Assembly: GCA_026122225.1 (NCBI GenBank)
Contig: JANEZZ010000400.1
Coordinates: 930,001-994,000, forward strand
Origin: Heloderma charlesbogerti
Taxonomy: Eukaryota; Chordata; Lepidosauria; Squamata; Helodermatidae
DNA length: 64,000 nucleotides
Reading direction: 5' to 3'
Shown piece after piece: positions 43,440-54,497 of the stretch. The notes under the pieces were generated by a model. It made no database searches and was not told the DNA's origin. It saw only the letters and a list, made by a program, of their open reading frames with translations. Made by a program: the position numbers and the translations under genes. Each line of letters begins with the position of its first letter. The stretch's first letter is position 1.

Positions 43440-43640
43440 GGCATAAATATGCCGCAGTGGCTTGTTTTAATTCCAGGCACATGACGGCAATTTCCCTAAT
43501 TACTTGCCAAGCCATGGCTTGTCATGTCACCCAAACCTAGGAGGCGTTACTTGTTTGAGGGAGAAATAACCTATGGTTGTTTCCCCTTCAAACAAGCCAT
43601 GCCACCCTTGCTCGGATAACTTGACATTAGGGAAATGGCG
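43440..43640. repeat. Palindromic MITE-like element
   Basis: CAGGCACATGACGGCAATTTCCCTAAT mirrors ACATTAGGGAAATGGCGCCTGGCACA. CAAGCCATGGCTTG and TTCAAACAAGCCATGCC lie inside. About 160 bp sits between the inverted ends. Confidence 0.65.
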
Positions 43641-43659
43641 CCTGGCACACACCGAAGAT

Positions 43660-44680
43660 TTAAATTTATTTATTTATTTTTATTTAAAATATTTCTTGGC
43701 TGCCTTTCAGAGCAGAAGCCCTCCCAAGGCAGCTTACGGCAATAAAATACATAAAAACAGTTAAAATATTAAAAGTGATAAAAACATAAAAATAATAAAA
43801 GCAACAGTAAAAGTCAACAATAAAACTAGCAGCAATGTTAACAGCAGTACCAGCAACAATAGCAGTCATATCTTGAGAAGGCCAAGGTAAAATAATATGT
43901 TTCCAAGGTTAAGACTTCTTAAAAGTCTGCAATGATGGAGCATGGCGGACCTCTGATGGCAGCCTGTTCCAAATGTGTGGAGCCATTGCAGAGAAGGCTC
44001 TCTCATGTGTGAACACCCACCAGACTGCTCTCACGGGTGGACAAATGAGAAGGGCCTCTCTTTCTGATCTTAAAGTGCAGGCAGGTGATATGGGTGAAGG
44101 CAGTCTTCAAATAACTTGGTCCCAAACCATTTAAGGCTTTAAAGATCAAAATCAGCACTTTGAATTGGGTGTGGAAACGCACCAGTAACCAGTGCAGCTG
44201 ACGCAGTATAGGCGTTATGTGATGGAATCAGCTCGCCCCCACCAATACGTGGGAAGCCGCATTCTGCACAAGCTGGAGTTTCTGAACTGTTTTCAAAGGC
44301 AGCCCCACATATAGCGTATTACAGTAGTCCAGCCTGGACGTGACTAGTGCATGGATAACTGAGGCAAGGTCCATCCTCTCCAGATAGAGCTGCAGTTGGC
44401 GTACCACCCTAAGCTGGTAAAAAGCACTCCTGGCCACGCAGCCACCTGGGCTTCCCCAGTTAGGTCAGAGTCCAGGAGGACTCCCAGGCTGCGCACTTGG
44501 TCTTTCAGGGGGAGTGCAACCCCATCTAATACCAGTTGTAAACCTCCATCCGAAGTAGTTGGTTTCCCAACCACAGTACTTCCATCTTGTCTGGATTAAG
44601 TTTCAGCTTGTTCACCCTCATCCATCCCCAAACAGCTTCCAGACACTTATTTAAGCCACAGTGACTTGTATGATCGTGCG
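43660..44680 (-). repeat. L2-type LINE, reverse orientation
   Basis: Minus-strand frames give LKLNPDKMEVLWLG (near 44600), LVLDGVALPLKDQVRSLGVLLD and ARSAFYQLRVVRQLQLYLE, then VTSRLDYCNTLYVGLPLKTV. A C-terminal wording follows around 44000-44200. The 3' end lies at the low-coordinate side with an (AAAT)n tail (43663-43690). One or more frameshifts near 44420-44450 break the ORF. Confidence 0.88.
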
Positions 44681-45269
44681 AACTGGGCCAGTCTCTTGAA
44701 CCTTAATAACTGAAAAGATATTTTCCCAATGAATTGCCTCACTATGGCAACTGAGGCAGAATCCTATAATTAGCAAATGGGGCAGAGGTCTCAGTGTTTC
44801 TTCTGTCCACTAGCGCAATTTTGGGGTACATCAACACTTGTACCTGTTGTTGCATTACCAGAATGTTAATATAAACAATTCTCTCCCACCCTCCCAGCCT
44901 TGTAAGAGCCCAGCTGCCTAGGTTAAAGAGCATCTGCATGCTATGAAGTCAGCTGAATGATAGTGGTAGAAAATGTGTGTTGAATCTAACCAAACATGCA
45001 GACTCCATTTGAAGGCCTATGAAGTAGCAGTGATGGCAGCAAAGGGATCATTTATTAACTGCCTTGCATCATATGAATTTCATCCAAAGGTGCAGGGCAG
45101 GGCAGTCTGGTAGTTTTTGGTCCCAAATGTGGTACACCAGAAGCGGAACCATCTTTGGCCCACTATGACAATTTTCCATGATTATTTGTTGATAAAGTCA
45201 CTCAGCTTCATAGATCAGGTTTAGATGCAACAGTTTGAACCGTCATTTTTTATGGAAGGCTGCATAACA
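44681..45269. other. SNX24 intron 1, nothing recognised
   Basis: No repeat or gene is recognised. Confidence 0.4.
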
Positions 45270-46600
45270 TGTGACAGCACAGCAACTCCAGCTTTTTATC
45301 GATGACACGTCTTTCCTTGATCATTTTCAATCTGGTTTCATCCTGCTTATAGCTGGAGCCTGCCTCTATTGCCTTGGTCCATGACCTTCATTTATATAGA
45401 TTGTCCCATCAATAGCGATCTGTTGATTTTAAGGACCTCTCAGTGGCTTTTCATACTGTAGACCACACAGTTCTTCTGTTGCATTGAACATCTTATTGCA
45501 TAATCATCACTAACTTTCAGGTTGTTTCGTTCACTTCTGTCCAAGCATATGGAAAAACTGGGATCATTGGGAAAACCAGATTGACCCAAGGGAATTAGGG
45601 TGGGGTGCACTGCAGGGTAAAATATGTTTATGGATGCTATTAAAAACTGTAAAGCTCTAAACAAAGCTTTGGTGTGAGGTGTCATAAGTATGCCAACAAC
45701 ATGCAGCTCTATATTTCTATGATGAAGCTTTCAAGAGCCTCCATCTCTGCTCTCAACCAGCGTGGAGGTGGTGGTCGAAGGAATGAGAGCATATAGATTA
45801 GAACTCAACTCAGAGAACTGGAGGTGATGCCGGTGAAGCACCGTCAGGCCTCAATTTGTCTGTGGTTGCAGGGTTGCAATTTTTGTATTTGAATAAGTGA
45901 GAAGCTTTGGAATGTTTTTGCACCCACTATGTTTTGATAAGCAGATGCCTAAGGTGGCCTGATGTGGTGTTTACAAGCTGAATTTGTTGCCCCTTCTTAG
46001 ACAGAGGGGGATCTTATTATGCTGATCCATGCTTTTGTAACTTCCAGCTTGATTACTGTACGGTGTTCTATATGAGGCTCTCCTTGAATATGACCCAGAA
46101 GCTTCACCCGACACTGGTGGGCTTCTGAGCCCAAATCAAGGTTCATGTATCAACTTTTTAAGCCCCTCATGGCCTGGGATCCTCATACCTTAGAGCCCAC
46201 CTCTTCATATATTAGCCCCCACACCCATCACATTAATCAAATCAGGCCCCCTTTGCATCCCATTATTAAGCAAGGAGAGACTCTTGGCTATCAGGGGAGG
46301 GGCCTTTACAGTGCTGGCCCAAAGACTGTGAAATGTATTTACCCAAATACAAGGGTAAAGCTCTTTGGCTAGTTTTAGGAAGGATTACAAGACATTCCGA
46401 TTCTGACTAGCTTTTTGCCTTTCCAGTTTGAAGATCAGACCTGAGATGGATGAAACAGGAGTCAAGTGGATACAATTATCTTTCACTGTTTCATATAGAA
46501 CTTGTTCTGTGTTCTTAATGTGTTTTTACCTTATTGTTTTAAATAGTATTTTATCCATTGCAAACTGTTTTGAGCTTGTAGAAATAAGTGTCCTAACAAC
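45270..46600 (+). repeat. L2-type LINE, old and degraded
   Basis: TTTTCAATCTGGTTTCATCCTGC (45322) encodes the L2 FQSGF start. After breaks come CATAAGTATGCCAACAACATGCAGCTC (YANN in place of YADD), a segment near 46030 resembling L2 SSLDYCTVFYMRL, and a 3'UTR-like AT-rich end near 46590. Many indels show it is among the oldest L2 copies here. Confidence 0.65.
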
Positions 46601-46871
46601 GCTTGGAATAAATAAGGTTGTGCCAAGAATTAGAGCTACTGCTTGTGAGGTGACACTACAGATGGCTACCACTGTACTACAGCTAGCCATCTCACAAGTG
46701 TACCTTGGGATGGGAGCAGGACTAGCAATGCTCTTGGGGATAGCCATGGAAAACACACTATTCAGACCAGATCTGCACTGAATTGTGCAGTCTACAGAAA
46801 TCCTCCACACACAAACAAAACCACAGTGCGAGAGAGAGAGAAAGGGAGAGAGAAAAAGAGAGAACACTATG
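46601..46871. other. Intronic spacer with a possible MITE and (GA)n
   Basis: GAGATGGCTAGCTGTAGT-type inverted words at 46662-46700 (GATGGCTACCACTGTACTACAGCTAGCCATC) form a small dyad of about 40 bp. (GA)n lies at 46829-46862. Confidence 0.45.
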
Positions 46872-47025
46872 CTGAGGGTCATAGCTCAGTAGTAGAACAC
46901 ATGCTTTGTATGCAAAAGGTCCCAGGTTCAATTCCTGGCATCTCCAGGTTGGGGTTGGAATCCAGACAGCATAATACCAAACTAGATGGCCCAATGGTCT
47001 GACTCAGTATAAGGCTGATTCCTAG
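46872..47025 (+). repeat. tRNA-derived SINE, second family (copy 3)
   Basis: The head is GGTCATAGCTCAGTAGTAGAACACATGC and the B box GGTTCAATTCC. The tail is CTAGATGGCCCAATGGTCTGACTCAGTATAAGG. It matches copies at 25530, 38212 and 62706. Confidence 0.85.
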
Positions 47026-48605
47026 GGGAAAACCACACTGCAAATTGTGTCTGTTCAGAAAGGTTAGGGAGTAAGGTGTGGAACAACCAATTCCAGTAAT
47101 ATTGTAGACACTTGTCCACTGTGACATAATCTCCACCTCCACCTCACAGCTGTTTCCCCCCAGAAGGCAAACAGCAGCTTGTTAACACTGCATGCAGATC
47201 AAAACTCAGCTTTATAAGCCAAGCTGTGCATGTATGTTTTGCACTCACACACATACACGATGCTTCTCCCTTTGGAGAAGGGATGGCTTCCAAACAAGCC
47301 AGGATATGGTAACCCACTTTAAACTAGGTCTTCATATGCTGGCTTGTTTGTAAGCCATTAACTATAGTTTCACAGTTCAGATGTAATGGGAAGATTTGGT
47401 TAATTGCAGCTTCCCGACTTATTTCCAAGCCCCCAAGAAGGGAAGAGCATTTTGTTTGGCACGTGAACATTGAAAATCCAACAGCAGCATATGCAAATGC
47501 AGGAGTGAGGAATTAGCAGCAGCAATGAGATCTTCATGAAGAAGCGGTTCATAAAAGCACCTTTACAGAACCAAATCTTTGGCTTTGTCTGCATATACAC
47601 CATATAATAATTTGCTTTAATTGTTTTTCAAGTTACACTCGGCTATTGATATTTATAATTTAATTTCCTCTCAAGAAGAGATAGCAACTTACTGCTATTC
47701 ATGAGTAAAAATTACTCATGCAGAAATACAATGTGTAATTTAGGAGAATATGGACAATGTACATTACTATTTGTATCAAAACTTTGTGTGTGGAGGGGTG
47801 GGTAGGGTTGTTCCGCTAAATAATATTTCAAACAGTTTTAAGTCTCTCACAAAGGAAGTAAAATGCCTTAGACTGAGGACTGAATTATTAACATGTATAA
47901 AAACTGTTGTAAGCCATTCTGTACCCATGGGAATGAACGGGATATAAATCAAATCAATAATTGTTTGAGGTATGTTCTTGGACATATTATGATACAAACA
48001 GCTGACCTAGAGATAGTGTCACAACTAAAAAATGACAGCAACTAAATGTTATTGAAGATACTTAGGTATTGCATAAAGCCCTTGTGTTACATAGCTAATG
48101 TAACAGAGGTGGGATCCTCATACCTTGATCCTAAAAGGCCATTAAAAGCAAATTTCACTGACCCTAATGGAATGTACTTCCCACGATGTGTACTATACTT
48201 GATTCTATGAACTGTCACCTCAGTCGAGCAGTTCATAGACTCAGGCTGTAAGCGGAAGAAGACAAGTCAGCTGAAATGAATTTGATTACTTTTTATAAAA
48301 GCAATTCTCCTAATCAATACATAGTCGCTGCTACCCTATTGATTGTTTCACCACATAATCAAGATTTTTAATTTGTGTTTATGTAAGAAATGATGAGGAG
48401 ATGCTGGATTTCATTATTCTCCAGTCTGAAGACACGACAGTGTATAAATATTTTTCTGTACTGATTTAAAAATTAAACCTATTTTTAAACAGAGATTTAA
48501 TTACAGAACAAACGAAACGGGGTGAAAAGAAAAATGAATTTCATTAACTTTTTATATTTGAATTTTCATGGTACATTAATGGGGGGGGACCGTCGACATT
48601 AAAGA
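47026..48605. other. SNX24 intron 1, mostly unrecognised
   Basis: A loose inverted pair around AACAAGCCAGGATATGG...CATATGCTGGCTTGTTTG (47295-47352) may be a decayed MITE. A SINE/L2-like tail (CATTCTGTACCCATGGGAATGAACGGGATATAAATC) lies at 47915-47950. A G8 run is at 48582-48589. Confidence 0.4.
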
Positions 48606-50885
48606 CTCATACCATTTTGCACTACAACACTTTATTAACCAAAAACAAATCAAAGCATGTTAAGACAAATCTAACTATACAGCATTAACAATGAGTGGAA
48701 CAGGACATTAACAAAGATCTTTTATCGTGTACTAACTGTGAAGGAGACAAAAATATACACACAGCAGCAGTGTGTTCAAGAAATAATCTAACTGAACAAC
48801 ACTTCAGGAATATCTAATGTTTTAGCACCACACTAAATCCTTACAGCATGTATATCCATTATAAAGTTCTAGTCTAATGCTCGATTTTGTGTCTGTGGGA
48901 CTGACATATACCACTACCGTCAATGTGCTGATAAAAATAATGTTGTTAAGGAGCTGATCATGGTCCAAGATTTGAGCATATAGTACCAGAAATAACTATG
49001 TCTCAAATCCGTAATGCCTGATTTTATTTGTTACTGTTTCTTTATTTTCACTGCTGTTTTTGCAAGTTTTAGCATTTTTTAATTTTTAATTTAGTGTTAA
49101 CTATTAATGTTTTAATTTTTTGTTAGCTGCTTTGAACCTTTTGCTGAAAGTTAGTATACACTCTTTTAAATAATTACATAACTATGCTGTCCTAGTCTCT
49201 CTAGGCCCTTCTACAAGGACAGCCTCATATAACCAGTCTTGATAGTTTGAGCAGGAAAAGAGTTTTACCCTTCAAGTGATTTTTTGTGACAGGCCAAAAT
49301 GCTTGCACAGAGGTAGTGCCAGCTAGGTTACATGAGTAACAAACAAACATCTTTCCAAAGGACAACAGACATTCTTAAAAATGGAAGATAAAGCACTGGC
49401 AGTATTAGAATTGGGTTGGATCCAGACTTCGGTCATACTTAGAATGGAACCACTGAAATCACTGGGTTGTATCCAATGTTAATCCATTGCAATGAATGGG
49501 ACAATTTAGACTAACATTGGATACAACCCAATTGGACTTAAGGTAGTCATGACTAACTTAAGTCCCACTCATTTCAATGGGTCCACTAGAAGTATAACTA
49601 AGTCTGGCAGTAACTTTACAAGACTTCAGGAGCAAACTTCCAAATAAGTAATTTAGATATAAACAAGTAAAAATTCAAAGATATTCAAATTTGCAACACA
49701 CTTGAAACTGCACTATATCTTTCCTAACAGAATCAGACCAGCAATTTTTATGGCATAGTCCTACAGACAGCTGAACTCACAGAGCAGCTTAAAGTACTGA
49801 GTTTGAGAGCCCTGCAACTGGAACAAGAGTAGAAATCATGTATGCACTGATATCTACTCCAAGATGGCACAGGAATGTCAACCATGGGAAAGGTACAATC
49901 CAGTAGCCCTCACCTGTATTTAAAAGACATTGTCTTATCAAAGCAGACACAACTGGGTAGCTTCACCCCATTTGCAAAATGTAGAGTAGGACAGGATTAG
50001 AATATTAGCACTGGAATGTTGCAATGCCTCCCTCCCATACATGCATAGACATACTGCTATAAGATGCTCATTTACATGTTGTGGAACTATATTTAGTAAT
50101 ATAAATAATAAACATGTAATTACTTTTATTTGTCTCATACGTTAAAACAAAAATATTTGACATCATGTCCCACTACCATAATTCTATCACTACAAAAAGC
50201 AATCAAGGCCCAGCATTTAAAAAAAAGTTAATTAAGAACACTGTAAGCATGTCAGTCAAGTATGCCCTTTGCACCTCAGTCCACTTAAATGTATGTCACC
50301 TTGACCTGTAATATACCAACGCAACACTTTTTGGTCAATATAAATCAAGTACACACTAATTTATTCAGCCAATTTCCAAGTATCTGAATCAACATTAGAA
50401 ATCTAACTAGTCCTTGCTATTCTGTTATTGACAAAGGAAGCATATTTAAATGATAACAAGTGCTCATGGGTGTCATTTTGAAGTTAAATTGTTCCCCAAG
50501 GCTATGTTCACAAAACGTCTACATTTAAAGGTCACTCACTGCCAAATTATGAACAACTGTTGCATTTATAAGCAGAGGTTCAATAGTTTGGAGATCCAGT
50601 CATCAATTTAAAGTGGCAAGAAAAAGTTTAACTGTTGACTAGTATTAATTGGGGAAAATATCTTCATGAGCCATCTCGCCTCAATAATGTCAATTCAATT
50701 CACTTTAAAAAGGAAAGTCTAACAAGGATCCCACTGTCAAATGGGAAGACATAAAAACCACAAGCAGCATCCAGCACAGCCACTCCGCTTATGCCATTAA
50801 CACAGCAATAGCGTAAGCAACTACCAGCACAATGCCAATGGCATATGCTGCAGTGACAGGTTTTCTGGGGAAACCAATCTTCTTT
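48606..50885 (-). other. Candidate terminal exon with long 3'UTR, or old retrocopy
   Basis: On the minus strand a CTTCTTAG acceptor-like site at 50886-50887 is followed by an open frame, KKIGFPRKPVTAAYAIG then IVLVVAYAIAVLMA, stopping at 50789-50791. The last 17 or so residues would form a membrane helix. About 2.15 kb further on the same strand is AATAAA (48631-48636, read in reverse). The stretch holds only one obvious repeat (49408-49617). A TGA lies in frame just upstream of the acceptor, so the frame needs splicing to be real. I do not recognise the protein. It could instead be a decayed retrocopy or chance. Confidence 0.25.
49408..49617. repeat. Nested palindromic MITEs
   Basis: Outer arms: GGGTTGGATCCAGACTTCGGTCATACTT against the minus strand of AAGTATAACTAAGTCTGG. 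Inside is an inverted repeat with 19-bp perfect arms, TGGGTTGTATCCAATGTTA (49463-49481) and its complement (49512-49530). A shorter fragment with ACATTGGATATAACCCCA occurs at 51488-51505. Confidence 0.75.
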
Positions 50886-51049
50886 CTAAGAAGTCAAGTT
50901 GCTGGTTTCCAGTAGCTATAGAGAGAATTCGGTATCAGAAAGTTGGTGCTTTATTAGACAAGGGGTAGCATCCAGGAGTGTCCTGGTGCTAATGATGCTG
51001 CATGAACGTAAACCACTGCTTATGCAACATAACTAGCGCAATGAAAAAA

Positions 51050-51476
51050 GGCAGCAATACTAGAACTCAGGGTCATCCCATGAAGCTGATTGGTGGGAAA
51101 TTCAGGACAGATAAAAGGAAGTGCTTCTTCACACTGCACATAGTTAAACTATGGAATTCACTACCACAAGATGTAGGGAGGGGCACCAACTCGGATGGCT
51201 TTAAAAGGGGATTAGACAATTTCACAGAGAATAAGGCTATCAATGGCTACTAGTAATGTTGCCTATATACTACCTCCAGTATCAGGGACAATATGCCTCT
51301 GAATACCAGTCGCTGAGAACATGAACAGGATGGTGCTATTGTACTTGTGTTCTACTTGTGGATTCTCCACAGGTAGTGGGGGTATACTGGTTGGCCGCTA
51401 TGTGAACAGAATGCTGGTCTAGATGGAACTTGGTCTGATTCCGCATGGCTCTGTCCTTATGTCCTTAATGGAACTT
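51050..51476 (+). repeat. CR1-like LINE 3' end (copy 2)
   Basis: The frame gives MKLIGGKFRTDKRKCFFTL, then WNSLPQDVG and GFKRGLDNF, parallel to 32376-32768. The 3' end GGTCTAGATGGAACTTGGTCTGATTCCGCATGGC then TGTCCTTATGTCCTTA is also shared. Confidence 0.6.
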
Positions 51477-52439
51477 AAGTTAGACTAACATTGGATATAA
51501 CCCCAAGTCTTCTTCCTGACATGCTAGTTTAGCATGTAGAGGGATTTATCCCCCCTCTCCACCCCATGCAGTAGCATTTAGTCATATGACAACCCTCACG
51601 TACAATCTGAAGAGGTTCCATTGTGACAACTAGGCCTGCATCAATTCACAGAGAAGTGAAGGAATGCAGAAGCAAAGCAACTCTCCTTTCAGCTCTAATG
51701 TGTGAAGTAGGACTTTGACATCTCACTTGTAGCGAGTGCTAGCGACCATTTTGGGCTCTGGGATCTCACTGTGGGGAAAACATGTATATTCTGGCTTTAC
51801 AAGGCACAGCCACATTTTTGCTTTCTCTGCAAAACTTTATGCAGAACTTTGGGGGAAGCTGCCTTCTAATCTTGAAGCTAGTTTCCTTCTTGTATACTGC
51901 AGCGGCCAACATCACTTTATAACGTTATTCCAAATCAACAGTTAAATTACTATTCCTCTCGACTACGGCAGTTCTTCCCTAATTTTATATAGGGTTTACG
52001 TTTCTTAGATAAAAATAACAGCTGGTCAAAAGCGAACTCTAGCTTTCTTTAATTAGCACACAATTACTAAAACAGCTTCCCTTACATTTAATCCCTGACT
52101 GTGAGTGTGCGCCTATGTGTCACTCAGCTGATGTCAGCATTCTTAGACGCTCCCAGAGTGGAGCCAATCAGCAGAGGTCACTGGCCGTTTGGAAGTTGAG
52201 AATTTGGCAATCGGGAGTTAGGATTCCAATTGGCTATGCTTAAAAAAACAGAACAGAAGCCCAAGAATTTCACTAGAAGCCAGCCATCCCTTCTTTCACA
52301 CAAGGTGAAAAGCAACTTTTCAAAGAAGACGCGCGTTCTTCCCAAGTGTGGAGTCAATGCCAACAAAGCCTGTGAGCACACCTGGGAAGTCCCCAGAGAA
52401 GGGAAGAAACATTCAGCTCACACAAATGCACTTCGCGCC
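51477..52439. other. SNX24 intron 1, promoter-proximal; nothing firm
   Basis: Intron sequence with rising GC content toward 52.4 kb. GAGCCAATCAGCAG (52152-52165) contains a CCAAT box on the plus strand. No exon is recognised. Confidence 0.4.
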
Positions 52440-53700
52440 GTCTCAGGAGCACCCTGTCCTTGAGTTTTGTTTTGTTTAAGTCATCTTCTCTTGGGCGAAC
52501 TCCAGAGTCGCTCAGGATTCTGGTAAACAAGAAGCGGCAGCCCTACCTAGGCAAAGGAACTCGGACCCATGGAAGACCGCTGCGCAGACCCTGCGATGAG
52601 CCCTGGCTGCCCGCGGGTCTTCAGACAGCGCCCAGAAATGGCCCATCACCAGATCCCTAAACGTCCCGCTTCCCAGTGAGCAAACTCATTAACATGTCAG
52701 CCAAACCACGGACTCCTCTCTCACACTCTACAGCTCGTTACTACGATCTCTCGCCCGCTACTATAGGCAGACAACTACCGTAACCCAGTGCAGCGCTGTA
52801 GGAACGGTCTGGCAGTTCGAGCAGCGCTTCCCTCGGGCGCACAGCGCAGGCGAGCAACGCCTTGGGTCCCGAGCTGTACCACCCTATTCCCTGAAGGGCG
52901 GTGCGGGGGGGTAGGGAGAAAGAGAGCGGGGCTCTATCGCCTCCTCCTGCCCACCACTCACCGTATAGCCTCTCTCCAACTCGCTCTCCTCATAGCGGAA
53001 CGACGGAATGAAAACCTCCATGGTACGGTCGGTGCGCGAGCGCAGATCCTGCTCACAAGCGCCGCGAGGGAGGGAGAGGGAGAGGGAGAGGGAGGGGGGG
53101 GAGGCGGCGTACGTGCGCGGGCCGGGCGTGGAGGGGGACACACGCGCTCTACGGCCCCCGAGTAGCGCCAAGCCTGGCGGAAGGAGCCATCGGCAAGTGC
53201 AATTCACGTGACTGGCAGGGACAACCTTTTCCTATCTCTATGGGAACGAGCGCCTCGCTTCCACCCCTCTTCACGTGATTCCTGGTGCAAGATGGCCTGG
53301 GAACGGGAGCGCGGCCCAGCAGTGGCCGCGGGCGAGGGGAGGGCGCCCGCCGCTCCCCGCCTGTCCTGGCGCGATAGCGAGTGTGCACCATCCTGGAGGC
53401 GGCGGTGGGGACGCCTCGCGCGCGCCGGCTCTCGCTGCCACGAGGAGCGGCGCCGCCGCCGCGGGGCGCACAACTTGCAGGCTGCCGCGGCGTTGCGCCG
53501 AAAGCGACAGCAGCCTAACGCCTCTCTCGGGGCCCGCCGAAAACCGGAGCACGCATGGTGCCCGTTAGTCATGCCGCGGGACGGCTGTTTCGAGTTCGCT
53601 TTGTTCGTAACTTCCAGGCTTACGCAGGAGGGAAACGCCTCCAGAGTGTCACAGCCTATAGTCCGTGAGGCCGAGTGCCCCGCTCTTTAGAGTCGATGTT
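52440..53700 (-). promoter_or_regulatory. SNX24: CpG-island promoter of SNX24
   Basis: GC content and CpG density jump here, with dense CG from about 52790 to 53570 (for example 53400-53480), while the rest of the window is CpG-poor. The island spans SNX24 exon 1 and its upstream region, so it is very probably the promoter. Two CACGTG E-boxes in nearly the same context (TTCACGTGA) lie at 53205-53210 and 53272-53277, 180-260 bp upstream of the start codon. AAGATGGCC at 53290-53298 resembles a YY1 site. No TATA box is evident. Reading frames across the island in both strands reflect lack of stops in GC-rich DNA. Confidence 0.9.
52962..53021 (-). CDS. SNX24: SNX24 exon 1, coding part (start of PX domain)
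   Basis: Sixty coding bases on the minus strand start at ATG (53019-53021, in the context TACCATGG with G at +4). They encode 20 residues, MEVFIPSFRYEES then ELERGYT, up to an ACG|GTGAGT donor at 52960-52961. This is the characteristic N-terminus of SNX24 (MEVYIPSFRYEES in mammals as I recall), whose PX domain begins at the first residue. The junction is phase 0 and continues into exon 2 (VFKIEV). With exons 2 and 3 this window holds 83 residues, about half the protein and most of the PX domain. The rest (exons 4 onward) lies left of the window. The 5'UTR start is not determinable. Confidence 0.96.
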
Positions 53701-54439
53701 ACGCAGGAAAAAAAAAAAGGCGTGGGGAGAAAGCTGGACATGATGCAAAAGGCCGGTGGCCTGCGGGATAGAAGAAGGCGGGCAGGTGGGGTGGTGCAGA
53801 CTTCAGTTTGCTAGATGCAAAACGTTTTAGCTTCCACGCCCGGTTACAAACAGCAGACTGCGGGGCTTATCCATCCTGCCCGGCCTTTTTACTTCCCGTC
53901 CCATTTTGTGTTAACTTCACGTCCAACTTGTTGAAGAGTAGTTCTGGAGGACTCAAAAGACTGTTCACTGCCGTGACAGTTTAGCTGGCCTAATACACGT
54001 ACTGCTCCACTAGGCATTTTGGATTTTTGTTCATAGGCCGACATTACTAGCTATAATTGGGTGCGCCTAGAATAGCGTTTTGGGAGACAACAACTTGTCA
54101 ATTTCTTCCACCCTCCCCCCATCACCCTATCACCACCCTAGAAGAATCTGCCCTTACTGAAACAATCTACACAAGGTGGGCTGTTGACTAGAGTATAAGA
54201 ACACTTGCTGTTCTGTTAAACCTGCAGTTTCTTCGTTGCTGCCTGGACCCCAGTAAAGCAGACATTGCTTTGCCCTTGGAAAATGAATGCTATGCTTGCC
54301 ATGAGGCTTCAGTATGCTAATCGCCAGACCGGGTAGGTGGTATTCGTCAATTTTAAGACATTGCCTGCTTTCCTGTAAATACTGAATAAAGCCACTAAGA
54401 GGAAATAGAACAGAATCTATAGCAGCAGAAGGCATTAAG
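53701..54439. other. SNX2-SNX24 intergenic, nothing recognised
   Basis: Sequence upstream of the SNX24 promoter. An A12 run lies at about 53709-53718. No gene is recognised. Confidence 0.4.
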
Positions 54440-54497
54440 GGTCCAATCCTATGCATGTTTAGACATTTTACTGTCTAAACATGCATAGGATTAGACC
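54440..54497. repeat. Near-perfect 58-bp palindrome (deleted 'GCAATCCTA' MITE)
   Basis: Two 26-base arms (54440-54465 and 54472-54497) differ at one position and are separated by a 6-base loop TTTTAC. The ends CCAATCCTATGCATGTTTA match the outer part of the MITE family at 32847. The middle of that family (AAGTAAG...GGGGCTTACT) is gone, leaving a pure hairpin. Confidence 0.85.

Noticed and set aside
46428..46882. Frames of 117-118 residues on both strands
   Set aside because: They cover an L2 3' end, a small dyad and a GA microsatellite; no family resemblance.
51736..51945. 69-residue plus-strand frame near the SNX24 promoter
   Set aside because: No recognisable family, no splice sites in support, and antisense to SNX24 intron 1.
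53208..53690. 160-residue plus-strand frame and several minus-strand frames in the CpG island
   Set aside because: GC-rich DNA with few stops. No family resemblance and no splice context; overlaps the SNX24 promoter.
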